Positions 12,598-21,285 of a stretch of 64,000 bases of DNA are shown piece by piece. Below the pieces are notes generated by a model. The model did not search any database. It had not been told where the DNA came from and worked only from the letters and a program-made list of their open reading frames with translations. The translations under genes and the position numbers were made by a program. Positions within the stretch are counted from its first letter, which is position 1. The number at the start of each line of letters is the position of its first letter. Source of the stretch: Nocardioides sambongensis (GTDB lineage Bacteria > Actinomycetota > Actinomycetes > Propionibacteriales > Nocardioidaceae); the NCBI RefSeq assembly GCF_006494815.1, contig NZ_CP041091.1, positions 1,116,001 through 1,180,000 of the forward strand, read 5' to 3'.

Positions 12598-13596
12598 ATG
12601 GGTGCGTTCATCGACATCGTCCAGTGGGCGCTGGTCGTCCTCGGCGTCGTCGGCACCACCGTGGTGCTGGTCCGGGTGTTCCCGCGGATCTGGCACACCC
12701 GCGGCATGGCCCGCTGGCTCTTCGTGATCGGGCTGGTGCTGACCGTCGTCTTCGTGGTGCTCGCGGTGTTCGCACCGCTGATCGCGCCCTACGGGTTCGC
12801 GGAGAGCCGGGTGGACGGCGTACGGCTGCCCGAGCTCGACCCGCCGAGCAGCTACTTCCTGCTCGGCACCAACGACATGGCCTTCGACATCTTCTCCCGC
12901 GTCGTGTGGGGAGCGCGCACCGCGATGCAGGTCATCGTGATCTCGGTGCTCTTCTCGGTGGCGCTCGGTGTCCCGCTCGGACTGCTCGCCGGATACGTCG
13001 GCGGCGCGCTGGACCGGGTGCTGGTCTTCCTGATGGACGCGCTCTACGCGTTCCCCTCGCTGCTGCTGGCGATCGTGATGGCCTTCCTGCTGAACCAGAA
13101 GCTCGGCAACGGCATCGTCGCGGCGGCACTGTCGCTGACCGTCATCTACATCCCGCAGTACTTCCGCGTGGTCCGCAACACCACGGTCTCGGTCCGGGAG
13201 TCCACCTACGTCGAGGCAGCCCGCGCCCTCGGCGCCAAGCCGTCCACGGTGATGCGCAAGTACCTCTTCGGCAATGTCATCCAGTCCGTCCCGGTGCTCG
13301 GCACGCTCAACGCTGCCGACGCGCTCTCGACGCTGGCCGCGCTCGGCTTCCTCGGACTCGGCATCCAGCCGATGGAGGCCTCGGAGTGGGGCTTCGACCT
13401 CAACCGGGCCCTCGACGACGCCCAGGCCGGCATCTGGTGGACGGGGCTCTGGCCGGGACTGGCCATCGTGCTCCTGATCACCGGGCTGACCCTGGTCGGA
13501 GAGGGCCTCAACGAGACCCTGAACCCCGCGCTGCGGCGACGGCGGCTGCTGCCGGTGCGGTTCCCCGAGAAGGAGGCGGCCGATGAGCACGTCTGA
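12598..13596 (+). CDS. ABC transporter permease, DppC/OppC type
   Basis: Second permease subunit, 332 residues. The EAA loop is STYVEAARALGAKPSTVMRKYLF, and the C terminus has the family GLTLVGEGLNETLNP. The N-terminal 60 residues contain two hydrophobic segments (VQWALVVLGVVGTTVVLV and WLFVIGLVLTVVFVVLAVF); DppC proteins normally show one, so the extra N-terminal helix is slightly unusual. The stop overlaps the start of the following ATPase gene by 14 bases, which implies translational coupling. Confidence 0.92.
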   Translation: MGAFIDIVQWALVVLGVVGTTVVLVRVFPRIWHTRGMARWLFVIGLVLTVVFVVLAVFAPLIAPYGFAESRVDGVRLPELDPPSSYFLLGTNDMAFDIFSRVVWGARTAMQVIVISVLFSVALGVPLGLLAGYVGGALDRVLVFLMDALYAFPSLLLAIVMAFLLNQKLGNGIVAAALSLTVIYIPQYFRVVRNTTVSVRESTYVEAARALGAKPSTVMRKYLFGNVIQSVPVLGTLNAADALSTLAALGFLGLGIQPMEASEWGFDLNRALDDAQAGIWWTGLWPGLAIVLLITGLTLVGEGLNETLNPALRRRRLLPVRFPEKEAADEHV

Positions 13597-14659
13597 GCCG
13601 AGGAGGCCGGAGTCGACCGGCTCCGACGCGACCCTCGAGGTCCGTGACCTGCGGGTCTGGTACGGCGGCGAGCAGGGCTCGGTGCGTGCCGTCGACGGTG
13701 TCTCCTTCGACCTGCGCCCCGGCGAGATCCTCGGACTGGTCGGGGAGTCCGGCTGCGGCAAGTCGACACTCGGCCGCGGTCTCCTCGGCCTGCTGCCGCC
13801 GGGCGCCGCCCGCGACGGCGAGCTGCGCTTCCGCGGCGAGGACCTGCTCACCCTCCCCCGCAAGCGGCAGAACGCGCTGCGCGGTGGCGACCTCGGGATG
13901 ATCTTCCAGGAGCCGCTCACCCGGCTGAACCCGCTGATGCGGATCTCCGAGCACTTCACCGAGGCGCTGCGCACCCATCAGCCGGGGATCCGCAAGGCCG
14001 AGATCGAGCGGCGCTCCCTGGAGATGCTGCGCACGATGGGCATCCCGCCGACCCGGTTCCGCGCCTACCCCCACGAGTTCTCCGGCGGGATGCGGCAACG
14101 ACTGCTGATCGCGCTGACCCTGGTGCTGGAGCCGGCGTTCGTGGTGGCCGACGAGCCGACCACCGCGCTCGACGTGCTGGTCGAGGCGCAGATCATCCGG
14201 ATCCTGCACGACCTCCGGGAGGCCGTGGACACCTCGATGCTGCTGATCACCCACAACCTGGGCATCATCGCCGAGGCCTGCGACCGGGTGGCGGTGATGT
14301 ACGCCGGCCGGATCGTCGAGATCGGTGACGCCCGCGAGGTCTTCCGGGCGCCGCAGCACTCCTACACCCGCGAGCTGCTGCGATCGACCATCTCGCTGTC
14401 CACGACCGGCCTGGAGTTCATCGAGGGCGCTCCGCCCTCCCTGGTCGACCCGCCGGCGGGCTGCCGGTTCCACCCGCGCTGCCCGGACGCGATGGCGATC
14501 TGCGCGCGGCGCCTGCCGCCGCAGCGGCAGCGCCCGGGCTCCGCCGAGCACCGGTTCTCCTGCTGGGCCGCCGAGCAGCGGGACGGGACCGTCCACCTGG
14601 ACGCCGAGGAGTCCGCACCGCTGGAACGAGAGGAGCTGGCCGTTGCCGACGAAGCCTGA
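13583..14659 (+). CDS. ABC transporter ATP-binding protein, DppD/OppD type
   Basis: Nucleotide-binding subunit of 358 residues. Walker A is GESGCGKST, the Q-loop is MIFQEPLTRLNPL, the signature is FSGGMRQR, Walker B is AFVVADEPTTALD, and the H-loop is LLITHNLG. The C-terminal extension has the oligopeptide-family Fe-S-like cysteine motif, CRFHPRCPDAMAIC. It overlaps both neighbours (14 bases with the permease, 17 with the second ATPase). The two ATPases presumably form the heterodimeric motor of the importer. Confidence 0.93.
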   Translation: MSTSEPRRPESTGSDATLEVRDLRVWYGGEQGSVRAVDGVSFDLRPGEILGLVGESGCGKSTLGRGLLGLLPPGAARDGELRFRGEDLLTLPRKRQNALRGGDLGMIFQEPLTRLNPLMRISEHFTEALRTHQPGIRKAEIERRSLEMLRTMGIPPTRFRAYPHEFSGGMRQRLLIALTLVLEPAFVVADEPTTALDVLVEAQIIRILHDLREAVDTSMLLITHNLGIIAEACDRVAVMYAGRIVEIGDAREVFRAPQHSYTRELLRSTISLSTTGLEFIEGAPPSLVDPPAGCRFHPRCPDAMAICARRLPPQRQRPGSAEHRFSCWAAEQRDGTVHLDAEESAPLEREELAVADEA

Positions 14660-15989
14660 TCCGACGGGCTCCACTGCCGTCGAGCCCCCCGACCCCACCG
14701 CTCCCGGCGGGGACCACATCCTCGACGTGCGCGACCTCTCGGTGCACTTCGAGCTGCAGGGCAACGCCTTCAGCCGACTGTTCGGGCTGCGCCCGCGCAC
14801 GGTGCGCGCCGTCGACGGGATCGACCTCCGTATCGGGCGCGGCGAGGTGGTCGGGCTGGTGGGGGAGTCGGGCAGCGGGAAGACCACGCTCGGCCGCGCC
14901 CTGCTCGGACTGGTCCCGGCCACCGACGGCTCGATCAGCTATCACGGCCAGCAGGGTGTCGCCGAGGTCACCGCGATGCGTGGTGCGGCACTGCGCCAGC
15001 TGCGCACCGACCTGCAGATGGTCTTCCAGGACCCCACGGCCGCACTCAACCCCTCGATGACCATCGCCCAGGCGGTCGAGCACCCGCTGGTGATCCACGG
15101 CTGGGGCACCAAGACGGAGCGAGCCACACGGGTGGCGGCCACCCTGGAGCGGGTCGGCCTCTCCCCGGTGGACGACTTCCTCGACAAGTACCCGGCCGAC
15201 CTCTCCGGTGGGCAGAAGCAGCGCGCCGTGATCGCGCGGGCGATCATCCTCGAGCCCGAGGTGCTGATCGCGGACGAGCCGATCTCGATGCTGGACATGT
15301 CCGTGCGGGCGAAGATCCTGCAGCTGATGCTCGACCTCAAGCGCGACCTCGGCCTGACCTACGTCTACATCACCCACGACCTGGCCAGCGCCAAGTACTT
15401 CTGCGACCGGATCGCCATCATGTACTTGGGCCGGATCGTGGAGATCGGTCCCACCGAGGAGATCTTCGCCAACCCGCGGCACCCCTACACGCGGGCGTTG
15501 CTCGCCGCGATCCCCGACCCGGACCCCGATCGGTCGATCCCGCGGGACCTGCCCCGCGGCGAGATCCCGGACGCCGCGGAGCCGCCGTCCGGCTGCTCGT
15601 TCCACCCGCGCTGCCCGGTGGCCGTCGCGGAGTGCGGCTGGGAGGCACGCGACCTCAAGACCCTGGTGGAGAACCACTGGACCCGACGGACGCCGGAGGA
15701 GTACGCCGCCGAGTCGGCGGTCGTGGGCTCGCTGGACGACCTCTCCCGGCCCGAGGCGGAGCCGCGCCTGGGACGCACCGGAGCGGCGCCGGCACGCGAG
15801 CTCCTCGGCCGGATCCGGGAGGAGGATCCCGACGAGCCGTTGTGGCGCGGCGTGCAGGGCGTGGTCGACGACGGCGACGGCGTCCGGGTGGAGTTCCGGG
15901 ACGGCAGCGACCCGCAGCTGCGGCCCGCCGGCGGCGTCCAGGTCGCCTGCCACCTCTATCCGGAGGAGACCGACTCCTCAACGGGCTGA
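14643..15989 (+). CDS. ABC transporter ATP-binding protein, DppF/OppF type
   Basis: Second ATPase of the importer, 448 residues. Walker A is GESGSGKTT, the Q-loop is MVFQDPTAALNPSM, the signature is LSGGQKQR, Walker B is VLIADEPISMLDMS, and the C-terminal cysteine motif is CSFHPRCPVAVAEC. The TTG at 14643 follows GAGGAG and overlaps the upstream gene by 17 bases. The protein runs about 110 residues past the cysteine motif, with a C-terminal region of unknown role. Its last 34 bases overlap the convergent RecB-like gene. Confidence 0.92.
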   Translation: MPTKPDPTGSTAVEPPDPTAPGGDHILDVRDLSVHFELQGNAFSRLFGLRPRTVRAVDGIDLRIGRGEVVGLVGESGSGKTTLGRALLGLVPATDGSISYHGQQGVAEVTAMRGAALRQLRTDLQMVFQDPTAALNPSMTIAQAVEHPLVIHGWGTKTERATRVAATLERVGLSPVDDFLDKYPADLSGGQKQRAVIARAIILEPEVLIADEPISMLDMSVRAKILQLMLDLKRDLGLTYVYITHDLASAKYFCDRIAIMYLGRIVEIGPTEEIFANPRHPYTRALLAAIPDPDPDRSIPRDLPRGEIPDAAEPPSGCSFHPRCPVAVAECGWEARDLKTLVENHWTRRTPEEYAAESAVVGSLDDLSRPEAEPRLGRTGAAPARELLGRIREEDPDEPLWRGVQGVVDDGDGVRVEFRDGSDPQLRPAGGVQVACHLYPEETDSSTG

Positions 15990-16906
15990 ACGTCCTCGAC
16001 CGGGTGAGTGCTGCCGAGGACCGGCGGCACCTCCGGCAGTGGGGGCGGGGTGCCACCGAACTCGGGGCAGATCGCCTGGTGGTCGCACCAGTGGCACAGC
16101 GCGCTGCGGCGGGGCAGCCACTCGCCGGACTCCTGGGCGGCGGAGATGGCTCGCCAGATCGCCTCCACCTTGCGCTCCGTGGCCGCCAGGTCCTGCTCGT
16201 CGGGGTCGTAGGAGACGATCTGGCCGTCGCCGAGGTAGATCAGCTGCAGGCGGCGGGGCACCACGCCGCGGATCCGCCAGAGCAGGAGCCCGTAGAACTT
16301 CAGCTGGAAGAGGGCGCGGGCCTCCCCTCCCTCCCGCGGCGCGCGACCGGTCTTGTAGTCCACCACCCGGATCGAACCGTCCGGCGCCACGTCGACCCGA
16401 TCGATGATCCCGCGCAGCACCAGCTTCGAGTCGGTCATCGACTCCACGTAGAGCTCCCGGTCGGCAGGCTCCAACCGACGCGGGTCCTCCAAGGTGAAGT
16501 AGCGCTCCAGCGCTGCCCGGCAGGAGCCCAGCCACGCGGCGAGTGCGGCGGGGTCGGGGATGCCGTCGGGCTCGAAGAGGGTGGCGAGCCCCGGCTCGAC
16601 CTCGAGCAGGGCCTCCCAGCTCGGCTCGAGCATCGCGCCCGCCGAGGTCGGCGTGCGCTCGTCGGCCGGGCGGTCGAAGAGGTCCTCGAGCACCTTGTGC
16701 ACCAGCGTCCCGCGGGCGGCGTCCACCGATGGTCGCTCCGGCAGCCGATCGACGGTGCGGAACCGGTAGAGCAGCGGACAGGTGAGGAAGTCTCCGGCCC
16801 TCGACGGCGACAGCGACCCCACGGCCTCCAGCGGCAGCGACCGGACCCCGGGCGGTGCAGCGGCCGGGGGGTCCTCCGGCGCCGGTGCGGCCAGCTCGGT
16901 GTCCAT
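15956..16906 (-). CDS. RecB family exonuclease (PD-(D/E)XK superfamily)
   Basis: A 316-residue nuclease-domain protein of the Cas4/RecB type. The order LSPSRAGDFLTCPLLYRFR, GTLVHKVLEDLF, GIIDRVDVAPDGSIRVVDYKTG (catalytic D...D-x-K) and the C-terminal CHWCDHQAICP matches RecB-like nucleases that hold an Fe-S cluster with four cysteines, here one in the first motif and three at the end. It probably acts on DNA ends in repair. The ATG at 16906 is preceded by a -10 hexamer at leaderless spacing, back to back with the M50 gene's promoter. Confidence 0.88.
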   Translation of the reverse strand: MDTELAAPAPEDPPAAAPPGVRSLPLEAVGSLSPSRAGDFLTCPLLYRFRTVDRLPERPSVDAARGTLVHKVLEDLFDRPADERTPTSAGAMLEPSWEALLEVEPGLATLFEPDGIPDPAALAAWLGSCRAALERYFTLEDPRRLEPADRELYVESMTDSKLVLRGIIDRVDVAPDGSIRVVDYKTGRAPREGGEARALFQLKFYGLLLWRIRGVVPRRLQLIYLGDGQIVSYDPDEQDLAATERKVEAIWRAISAAQESGEWLPRRSALCHWCDHQAICPEFGGTPPPLPEVPPVLGSTHPVEDVQPVEESVSSG

Positions 16907-16913
16907 GCCCAGC

Positions 16914-16919
16914 AGGCTA
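16914..16919 (-). promoter_or_regulatory. -10 hexamer TAGCCT for RecB-like gene (leaderless)
   Basis: On the minus strand TAGCCT ends 7 bases before the ATG at 16906. Confidence 0.5.
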
Positions 16920-16956
16920 GAAGAGGGCACCGACAGATCGACCTCGGCCCGCCGGA

Positions 16957-16962
16957 TAGCCT
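16957..16962 (+). promoter_or_regulatory. -10 hexamer TAGCCT for M50 protease gene (leaderless)
   Basis: TAGCCT ends 7 bases before the GTG at 16970. The same hexamer serves the divergent RecB-like gene 38 bases away. Confidence 0.5.
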
Positions 16963-16969
16963 CGAACAC

Positions 16970-18111
16970 GTGTCTGACTCCGCGCCGTCCCCGCGCCCGC
17001 CGGTGCCGCGCGGCATGTTCCGCGTCGGGTCCATCGCGGGCAGCGACGTGCTCGTCTCGAGCACCTGGTTCCTGGTGGCCGGCCTGATCGCCGTGCTGAT
17101 GGCGCCCCGGGTCGAGCAGATCGAGCCCGGCCTGGGCCCGATGAAGTACGTCGTCGGCGTGCTGTTCGCCGTGGTCCTCTACGGTGCGATCCTGCTGCAC
17201 GAGGCCTCGCACGCCGTGGTCGCCCGCCGCTACGGCTTCCGGATCCGCTCCATCACCCTGCACTTCCTCGGCGGCGCCACCGAGATCGACGGCGAGGCGC
17301 GGCGTCCCGCCCAGGAGTTCTGGATCGCCGTGGTCGGCCCGATCACCTCACTGGCGGTGGGCGGCGCGGCGCTCGCGCTGTGGTTCGTCACCCCGAGGGG
17401 CTGTTGCTGCTGATGGTCGAGGGCCTGGCCGGCACCAACCTGCTGATCGGCGTGCTGAACCTGGTGCCCGGGCTGCCGCTGGACGGCGGCCGCGTGCTCA
17501 AGGCCGGGGTGTGGGCGGTCTCGGGGACCGCGCACACCGGGAGCCTGGTCGCCGGGTGGTCCGGCCGGGTGGTCGCGATCGGTGTCGCCGCCTGGTCGGT
17601 CGCGCTGGCCCAAGGGGTCGGGACGAGCGTCGGAGCGATCAGCCCGCTGCTCGGAGCGGTCGTCGCGATCTTCCTCTGGATGGGCGCCTCGCAGGCGCTG
17701 CGGGTCGCCAAGGTGAAGGAGCGCATCGGCCGGATCGTGGCCGGTGACCTGGCCCGGCGCACCCTCGCCGTACCGGAGGACCTGGCGCTGGCCGAGGCGC
17801 TGCGTCGTGCCGAGGAGGTGTCCGCGCGCAGCCTGGTCACCGTCACTCCCGAGGGACGCCCGGTCGGGGTGGTCGACGAGCGAGCCGCGCAGGCGGTGCC
17901 GCAGCACCGGGCGCCGTGGCTGCCGGTGTCCGGGGTGGCCCGGTCGCTGACGCCGGGCCTGACCCTCCCGATGACCAGCTCCGGTGAGGAGTTGATCGAG
18001 GCGTTGCGCACCCACCCCGCCTCGGAGTACGTGCTGGTCGACGCCGCGGGCGCCGTCGCCGGCGTGCTGTCGGCCGCGGACCTGGTCCGGGTGGTGCAGG
18101 CGCGCCGCTGA
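16970..18111 (+). pseudogene. Site-2 protease (M50) with C-terminal CBS-like region, interrupted by a -1 frameshift
   Basis: Two overlapping frames together encode an intact-looking intramembrane zinc metalloprotease. The first runs from GTG 16970 and carries ILLHEASHAVVARRYG (HExxH) and FLGGATEID, then hits TGA at 17411-17413. The second continues with GLAGTNLLIGVLNLVPGLPLDGGRVL, the third metal-ligand motif, then transmembrane helices and CBS-like sequence to 18111. Adding one C in the run at 17391-17394 would restore the frame exactly. It is thus a real null allele, a programmed shift or an assembly error; I favour the last. A GTG at 17380 could restart translation but would lack HExxH. 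Family role: regulated cleavage of membrane proteins. Confidence 0.85.
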
Positions 18112-18160
18112 GCCCTGCCGGTGCCACCGGCCGGAATCGGCCGATCTCCGGGCGGCCCGA

Positions 18161-18166
18161 TAGATT
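18161..18166 (+). promoter_or_regulatory. -10 hexamer TAGATT for trmI (leaderless)
   Basis: TAGATT ends 6 bases before the GTG at 18173. Confidence 0.5.
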
Positions 18167-18172
18167 GCGCCG

Positions 18173-19159
18173 GTGACGAACGGCTCCGACGACCCCCAGC
18201 ACCCCGAGTCCGGACACCCCGGCGGCGACGTCCCCGCGCAGGCCTGGTCCGGTGTCCACCGCGGCCCGCTCCGCGAGGGGGAGTGGGTGCGGCTGGTGGA
18301 CGGCAAGGGCCGCAAGCACAACTTCGAGCTGGTCGCCGGCAAGCGGTTCTTCTCCAACAAGGGGCACCTGGACCACGACACGCTGATCGGGCGCGAGGAG
18401 GGCTTCACCGTCACTTCCTCGGCCGGTGGCGAGTACCTGGTCTTCCGCCCGCTCCTCTCGGAGTACGTGGTGTCCATGCCGCGCGGGGCCGCCGTGGTCT
18501 ACCCCAAGGACGCCGCGCAGATCGTCGCGATGGCCGACATCTTCCCGGGTGCCCACGTGGTCGAGGCCGGGGTTGGCTCCGGTGCCCTGACCTGCTCGCT
18601 GCTGCGGGCCGTGGGCCCCTACGGCCGGGTCTCCTCCTTCGAGCGCCGCGAGGAGTTCGCCGACGTCGCCCGCCGCAACGTCTCCCAGTTCTTCGGCGCG
18701 CCCGAGGGCGAGACCCATCCGGCCTGGTCGCTCACCCTGGGCGACCTCGCCGAGCAGCTGCCGGTCTCCGGCGAGCGGTGCGACCGGATCATCCTGGACA
18801 TGCTGGCGCCGTGGGAGTGCCTCGGCGCCGCCGCTGACGCGCTGCTGCCCGGCGGCATCCTGTGCGCCTACGTGGCGACGACCACCCAGCTCTCCCGGTT
18901 CGTCGAGACGGTCCGGGTGCACGGTGGCTTCACCGAGCCCCAGGCCTGGGAGTCGCTGGTCCGGGACTGGCACGTGGAGGGCCTGGCCGTCCGGCCCGGC
19001 CACAAGATGATCGGGCACACGGCCTTCCTGGTCACCGCTCGACGGATGGCCCCCGGCGAGCGGGCACCGCTGAAGAAGAGGCGTCCGGCCCCGGGCGCCT
19101 ACGGACCCGACTACGCGGGTCCCCGGCCCGCCGGCGTACCGGAGATGCCTGCCGAGTGA
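18173..19159 (+). CDS. trmI: tRNA (adenine-N1)-methyltransferase TrmI
   Basis: Methylates A58 of tRNA using S-adenosylmethionine. The 328-residue protein has the actinobacterial TrmI layout: an N-terminal beta domain ending in RPLLSEYVVSMPRGAAVVYPKD, then the class-I methyltransferase core, with motif I VVEAGVGSGALT, acidic motif II SSFERREEF and RIILDMLAPWE. It sits directly before arc, as in mycobacteria. The GTG at 18173 is supported by a leaderless-type promoter. The C-terminal 30 residues are Pro/Gly rich. Confidence 0.93.
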   Translation: MTNGSDDPQHPESGHPGGDVPAQAWSGVHRGPLREGEWVRLVDGKGRKHNFELVAGKRFFSNKGHLDHDTLIGREEGFTVTSSAGGEYLVFRPLLSEYVVSMPRGAAVVYPKDAAQIVAMADIFPGAHVVEAGVGSGALTCSLLRAVGPYGRVSSFERREEFADVARRNVSQFFGAPEGETHPAWSLTLGDLAEQLPVSGERCDRIILDMLAPWECLGAAADALLPGGILCAYVATTTQLSRFVETVRVHGGFTEPQAWESLVRDWHVEGLAVRPGHKMIGHTAFLVTARRMAPGERAPLKKRRPAPGAYGPDYAGPRPAGVPEMPAE

Positions 19160-19276
19160 GGCCGCGCGCGGGGTGACCACCCACGCAACGCAATCGTGAC
19201 GCGCCGACCGCGAGATCGCGACCCACGGCAACACCCGGCCGAGTAGGGTCGGGATCGTCTGAGGAGGTGTTGGGCG

Positions 19277-21049
19277 ATGTCGACCATGGGTGAAGGCAGC
19301 ACAGCAGGCAGGCAGGGCCGGGACGCGATGTCCCGGGAGGAGCTCGCGGAGCAGATGGGCTTCCTGGAAGGCGAGGTCGACGAGCTGCGTCGGCGGCTCC
19401 AGGACGCCCCCGGACAGGGCGCCAGGTCGGTCGAGCTCCGGCTCGCCGAGACCCAGCGCTCGCTGGCCGCGGTCACCGCGCAGAACGAGCGGTTGGCCTC
19501 CACGCTGCGCGAGGCGCGCGACCAGATCATGAAGCTCAAGGAGGAGGTCGACCGGCTGGCGCAGCCGCCGGCCGGCTTCGGCACCTTCCTCGCTCGCAAC
19601 GACGACGACACCGTCGACGTCTTCACCGGCGGGCGCAAGCTGCGGGTCACGGTGAGCCCCAACGTCGAGCTGGACGAGCTGAGCCGCGGGCAGGAGGTGA
19701 TGCTCAACGAGGCGCTCAACGTCGTCGCGGCCTTCGACTACGAGACCGTCGGCGAGGTCGTGATGCTCAAGGAGGTGCTCGCCGACGCCGAGCGCGTCCT
19801 GGTCATCGCCGGCGCCGACGAGGAGAAGGTGGTCCGGCTGGCCGAGCCGCTGCTCGGCGAGACGCTGCGTGCGGGCGACTCGCTGCTGCTCGACTCCCGG
19901 GCCGGCTACGTCTACGAGCGGGTGCCGAAGTCCGAGGTCGAGGAGCTGGTCCTCGAGGAGGTCCCGGACATCGCCTACGCCTCGATCGGCGGTCTGGGCA
20001 ACCAGATCGAGATGATCCAGGACGCCGTCGAGCTGCCCTACCTCTATCCCGAGCTCTTCGACGAGCACGAGCTGAAGCCGCCGAAGGGCATCCTGCTCTA
20101 CGGACCGCCCGGATGCGGCAAGACGCTGATCGCCAAGGCGGTCGCCAACAGCCTCGCGAAGAAGGTCGCAGCCAGGACCGGGACCGAGGGGAAGTCCTAC
20201 TTCCTCAACATCAAGGGCCCCGAGCTGCTCAACAAGTACGTCGGCGAGACCGAGCGGCACATCCGCCTGGTCTTCCAGCGGGCCCGGGAGAAGGCCAGCC
20301 TGGGCACGCCGGTGATCGTCTTCTTCGACGAGATGGACTCGCTGTTCCGCACCCGCGGTTCCGGGGTCTCCTCCGACGTGGAGAACACCATCGTCCCGCA
20401 GCTGCTCAGCGAGATCGACGGTGTGGAGACCCTGGAGAACGTGCTGGTCATCGGCGCCTCGAACCGCGAGGACATGATCGACCCGGCGATCCTGAGGCCG
20501 GGACGTTTGGACGTGAAGATCAAGATCGAGCGGCCCGACGCGGAGTCCGCACGCGACATCTTCAGCAAGTACCTGACCTCCCGGCTGCCGCTGCACCCCG
20601 AGGACCTCGCCGAGTTCTCCGGCGACCGGGATGCCTGCACGGCCGGGATGATCCGGGCGACCGTGGAGCGGATGTACGCGGAGACCGAGGAGAACCGGTT
20701 CCTGGAGGTGACCTACGCCAACGGGGACAAGGAGGTCCTGTACTTCAAGGACTTCAACTCCGGCGCGATGATCCAGAACATCGTCGACCGCGCGAAGAAG
20801 ATGGCGATCAAGGACTTCATCGAGCACCGCCAGAAGGGCCTGCGCGTCTCGCACCTCCTGCAGGCCTGCGTCGACGAGTTCAAGGAGAACGAGGACCTCC
20901 CGAACACCACGAACCCGGACGACTGGGCCCGCATCTCGGGGAAGAAGGGTGAGCGCATCGTGTTCATCCGTACCCTGGTCACCGGGAAGCAGGGGACCGA
21001 GCCCGGTCGTTCGATCGACACCGTGTCGGACACCGGTCAGTACCTGTGA
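19277..21049 (+). CDS. arc: Proteasome-associated ATPase Arc/Mpa
   Basis: Hexameric AAA ATPase that recognises Pup through its N-terminal coiled coil, unfolds the substrate and feeds it to the 20S core. The 590-residue protein has the coiled coil (about 15-95), OB-fold repeats (about 100-230), Walker A GPPGCGKT (276-283), Walker [13 protein letters not shown] (about 345-356) and Arg-finger region [14 protein letters not shown]. It ends in GQYL, the Tyr-containing motif that docks into PrcA pockets. The ATG at 19277 follows GAGGAGG, and a TAGGGT hexamer at 19244-19249 is a likely -10. Confidence 0.97.
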   Translation: MSTMGEGSTAGRQGRDAMSREELAEQMGFLEGEVDELRRRLQDAPGQGARSVELRLAETQRSLAAVTAQNERLASTLREARDQIMKLKEEVDRLAQPPAGFGTFLARNDDDTVDVFTGGRKLRVTVSPNVELDELSRGQEVMLNEALNVVAAFDYETVGEVVMLKEVLADAERVLVIAGADEEKVVRLAEPLLGETLRAGDSLLLDSRAGYVYERVPKSEVEELVLEEVPDIAYASIGGLGNQIEMIQDAVELPYLYPELFDEHELKPPKGILLYGPPGCGKTLIAKAVANSLAKKVAARTGTEGKSYFLNIKGPELLNKYVGETERHIRLVFQRAREKASLGTPVIVFFDEMDSLFRTRGSGVSSDVENTIVPQLLSEIDGVETLENVLVIGASNREDMIDPAILRPGRLDVKIKIERPDAESARDIFSKYLTSRLPLHPEDLAEFSGDRDACTAGMIRATVERMYAETEENRFLEVTYANGDKEVLYFKDFNSGAMIQNIVDRAKKMAIKDFIEHRQKGLRVSHLLQACVDEFKENEDLPNTTNPDDWARISGKKGERIVFIRTLVTGKQGTEPGRSIDTVSDTGQYL

Positions 21050-21110
21050 CCTGATTGAATCGAGATGTCGCGGGCAACCCGTCCCGCAACCGACCACTGG
21101 AGGATTCCCC

Positions 21111-21185
21111 ATGAAGAAGGTTCTGCTCATCGCGCTCGTTGCCGGCCTCGGCGCCCTGGCGTTCAAGGTCGCGAAGAACCGCTGA
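21111..21185 (+). CDS. 24-residue hydrophobic microprotein between arc and dop
   Basis: ATG 21111 lies 6 bases after a GGAGG and opens a 24-codon frame encoding a short basic start (MKK), one hydrophobic helix of about 15 residues and a basic end (KVAKNR). The ribosome site is one of the best in the window. It resembles the N-terminal half of the DLW-39 family of actinobacterial small proteins but lacks the acidic DLW tail. Function is unknown; it may sit in the membrane. A longer frame around it from 20949 runs inside arc and is not believable. Confidence 0.6.
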   Translation: MKKVLLIALVAGLGALAFKVAKNR

Positions 21186-21273
21186 GCCTCACCTCAGCCA
21201 GCACGCGGGCGGCGCCGGTCGGGATCTCCGACCCGCCGCCCGCCGTCGTTCCCGGGCCGATGGGGCAGCGGGC

Positions 21274-21279
21274 TACGCT
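21274..21279 (+). promoter_or_regulatory. -10 hexamer TACGCT for dop (leaderless)
   Basis: TACGCT ends 6 bases before the ATG at 21286, supporting that start over the longer in-frame extension. Confidence 0.5.
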
Positions 21280-21285
21280 CGACCC

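Noticed and set aside
17843..21166. 1107-codon minus-strand open frame across trmI and arc
   Set aside because: Spans several genuine plus-strand genes and has the same low-complexity shadow composition.
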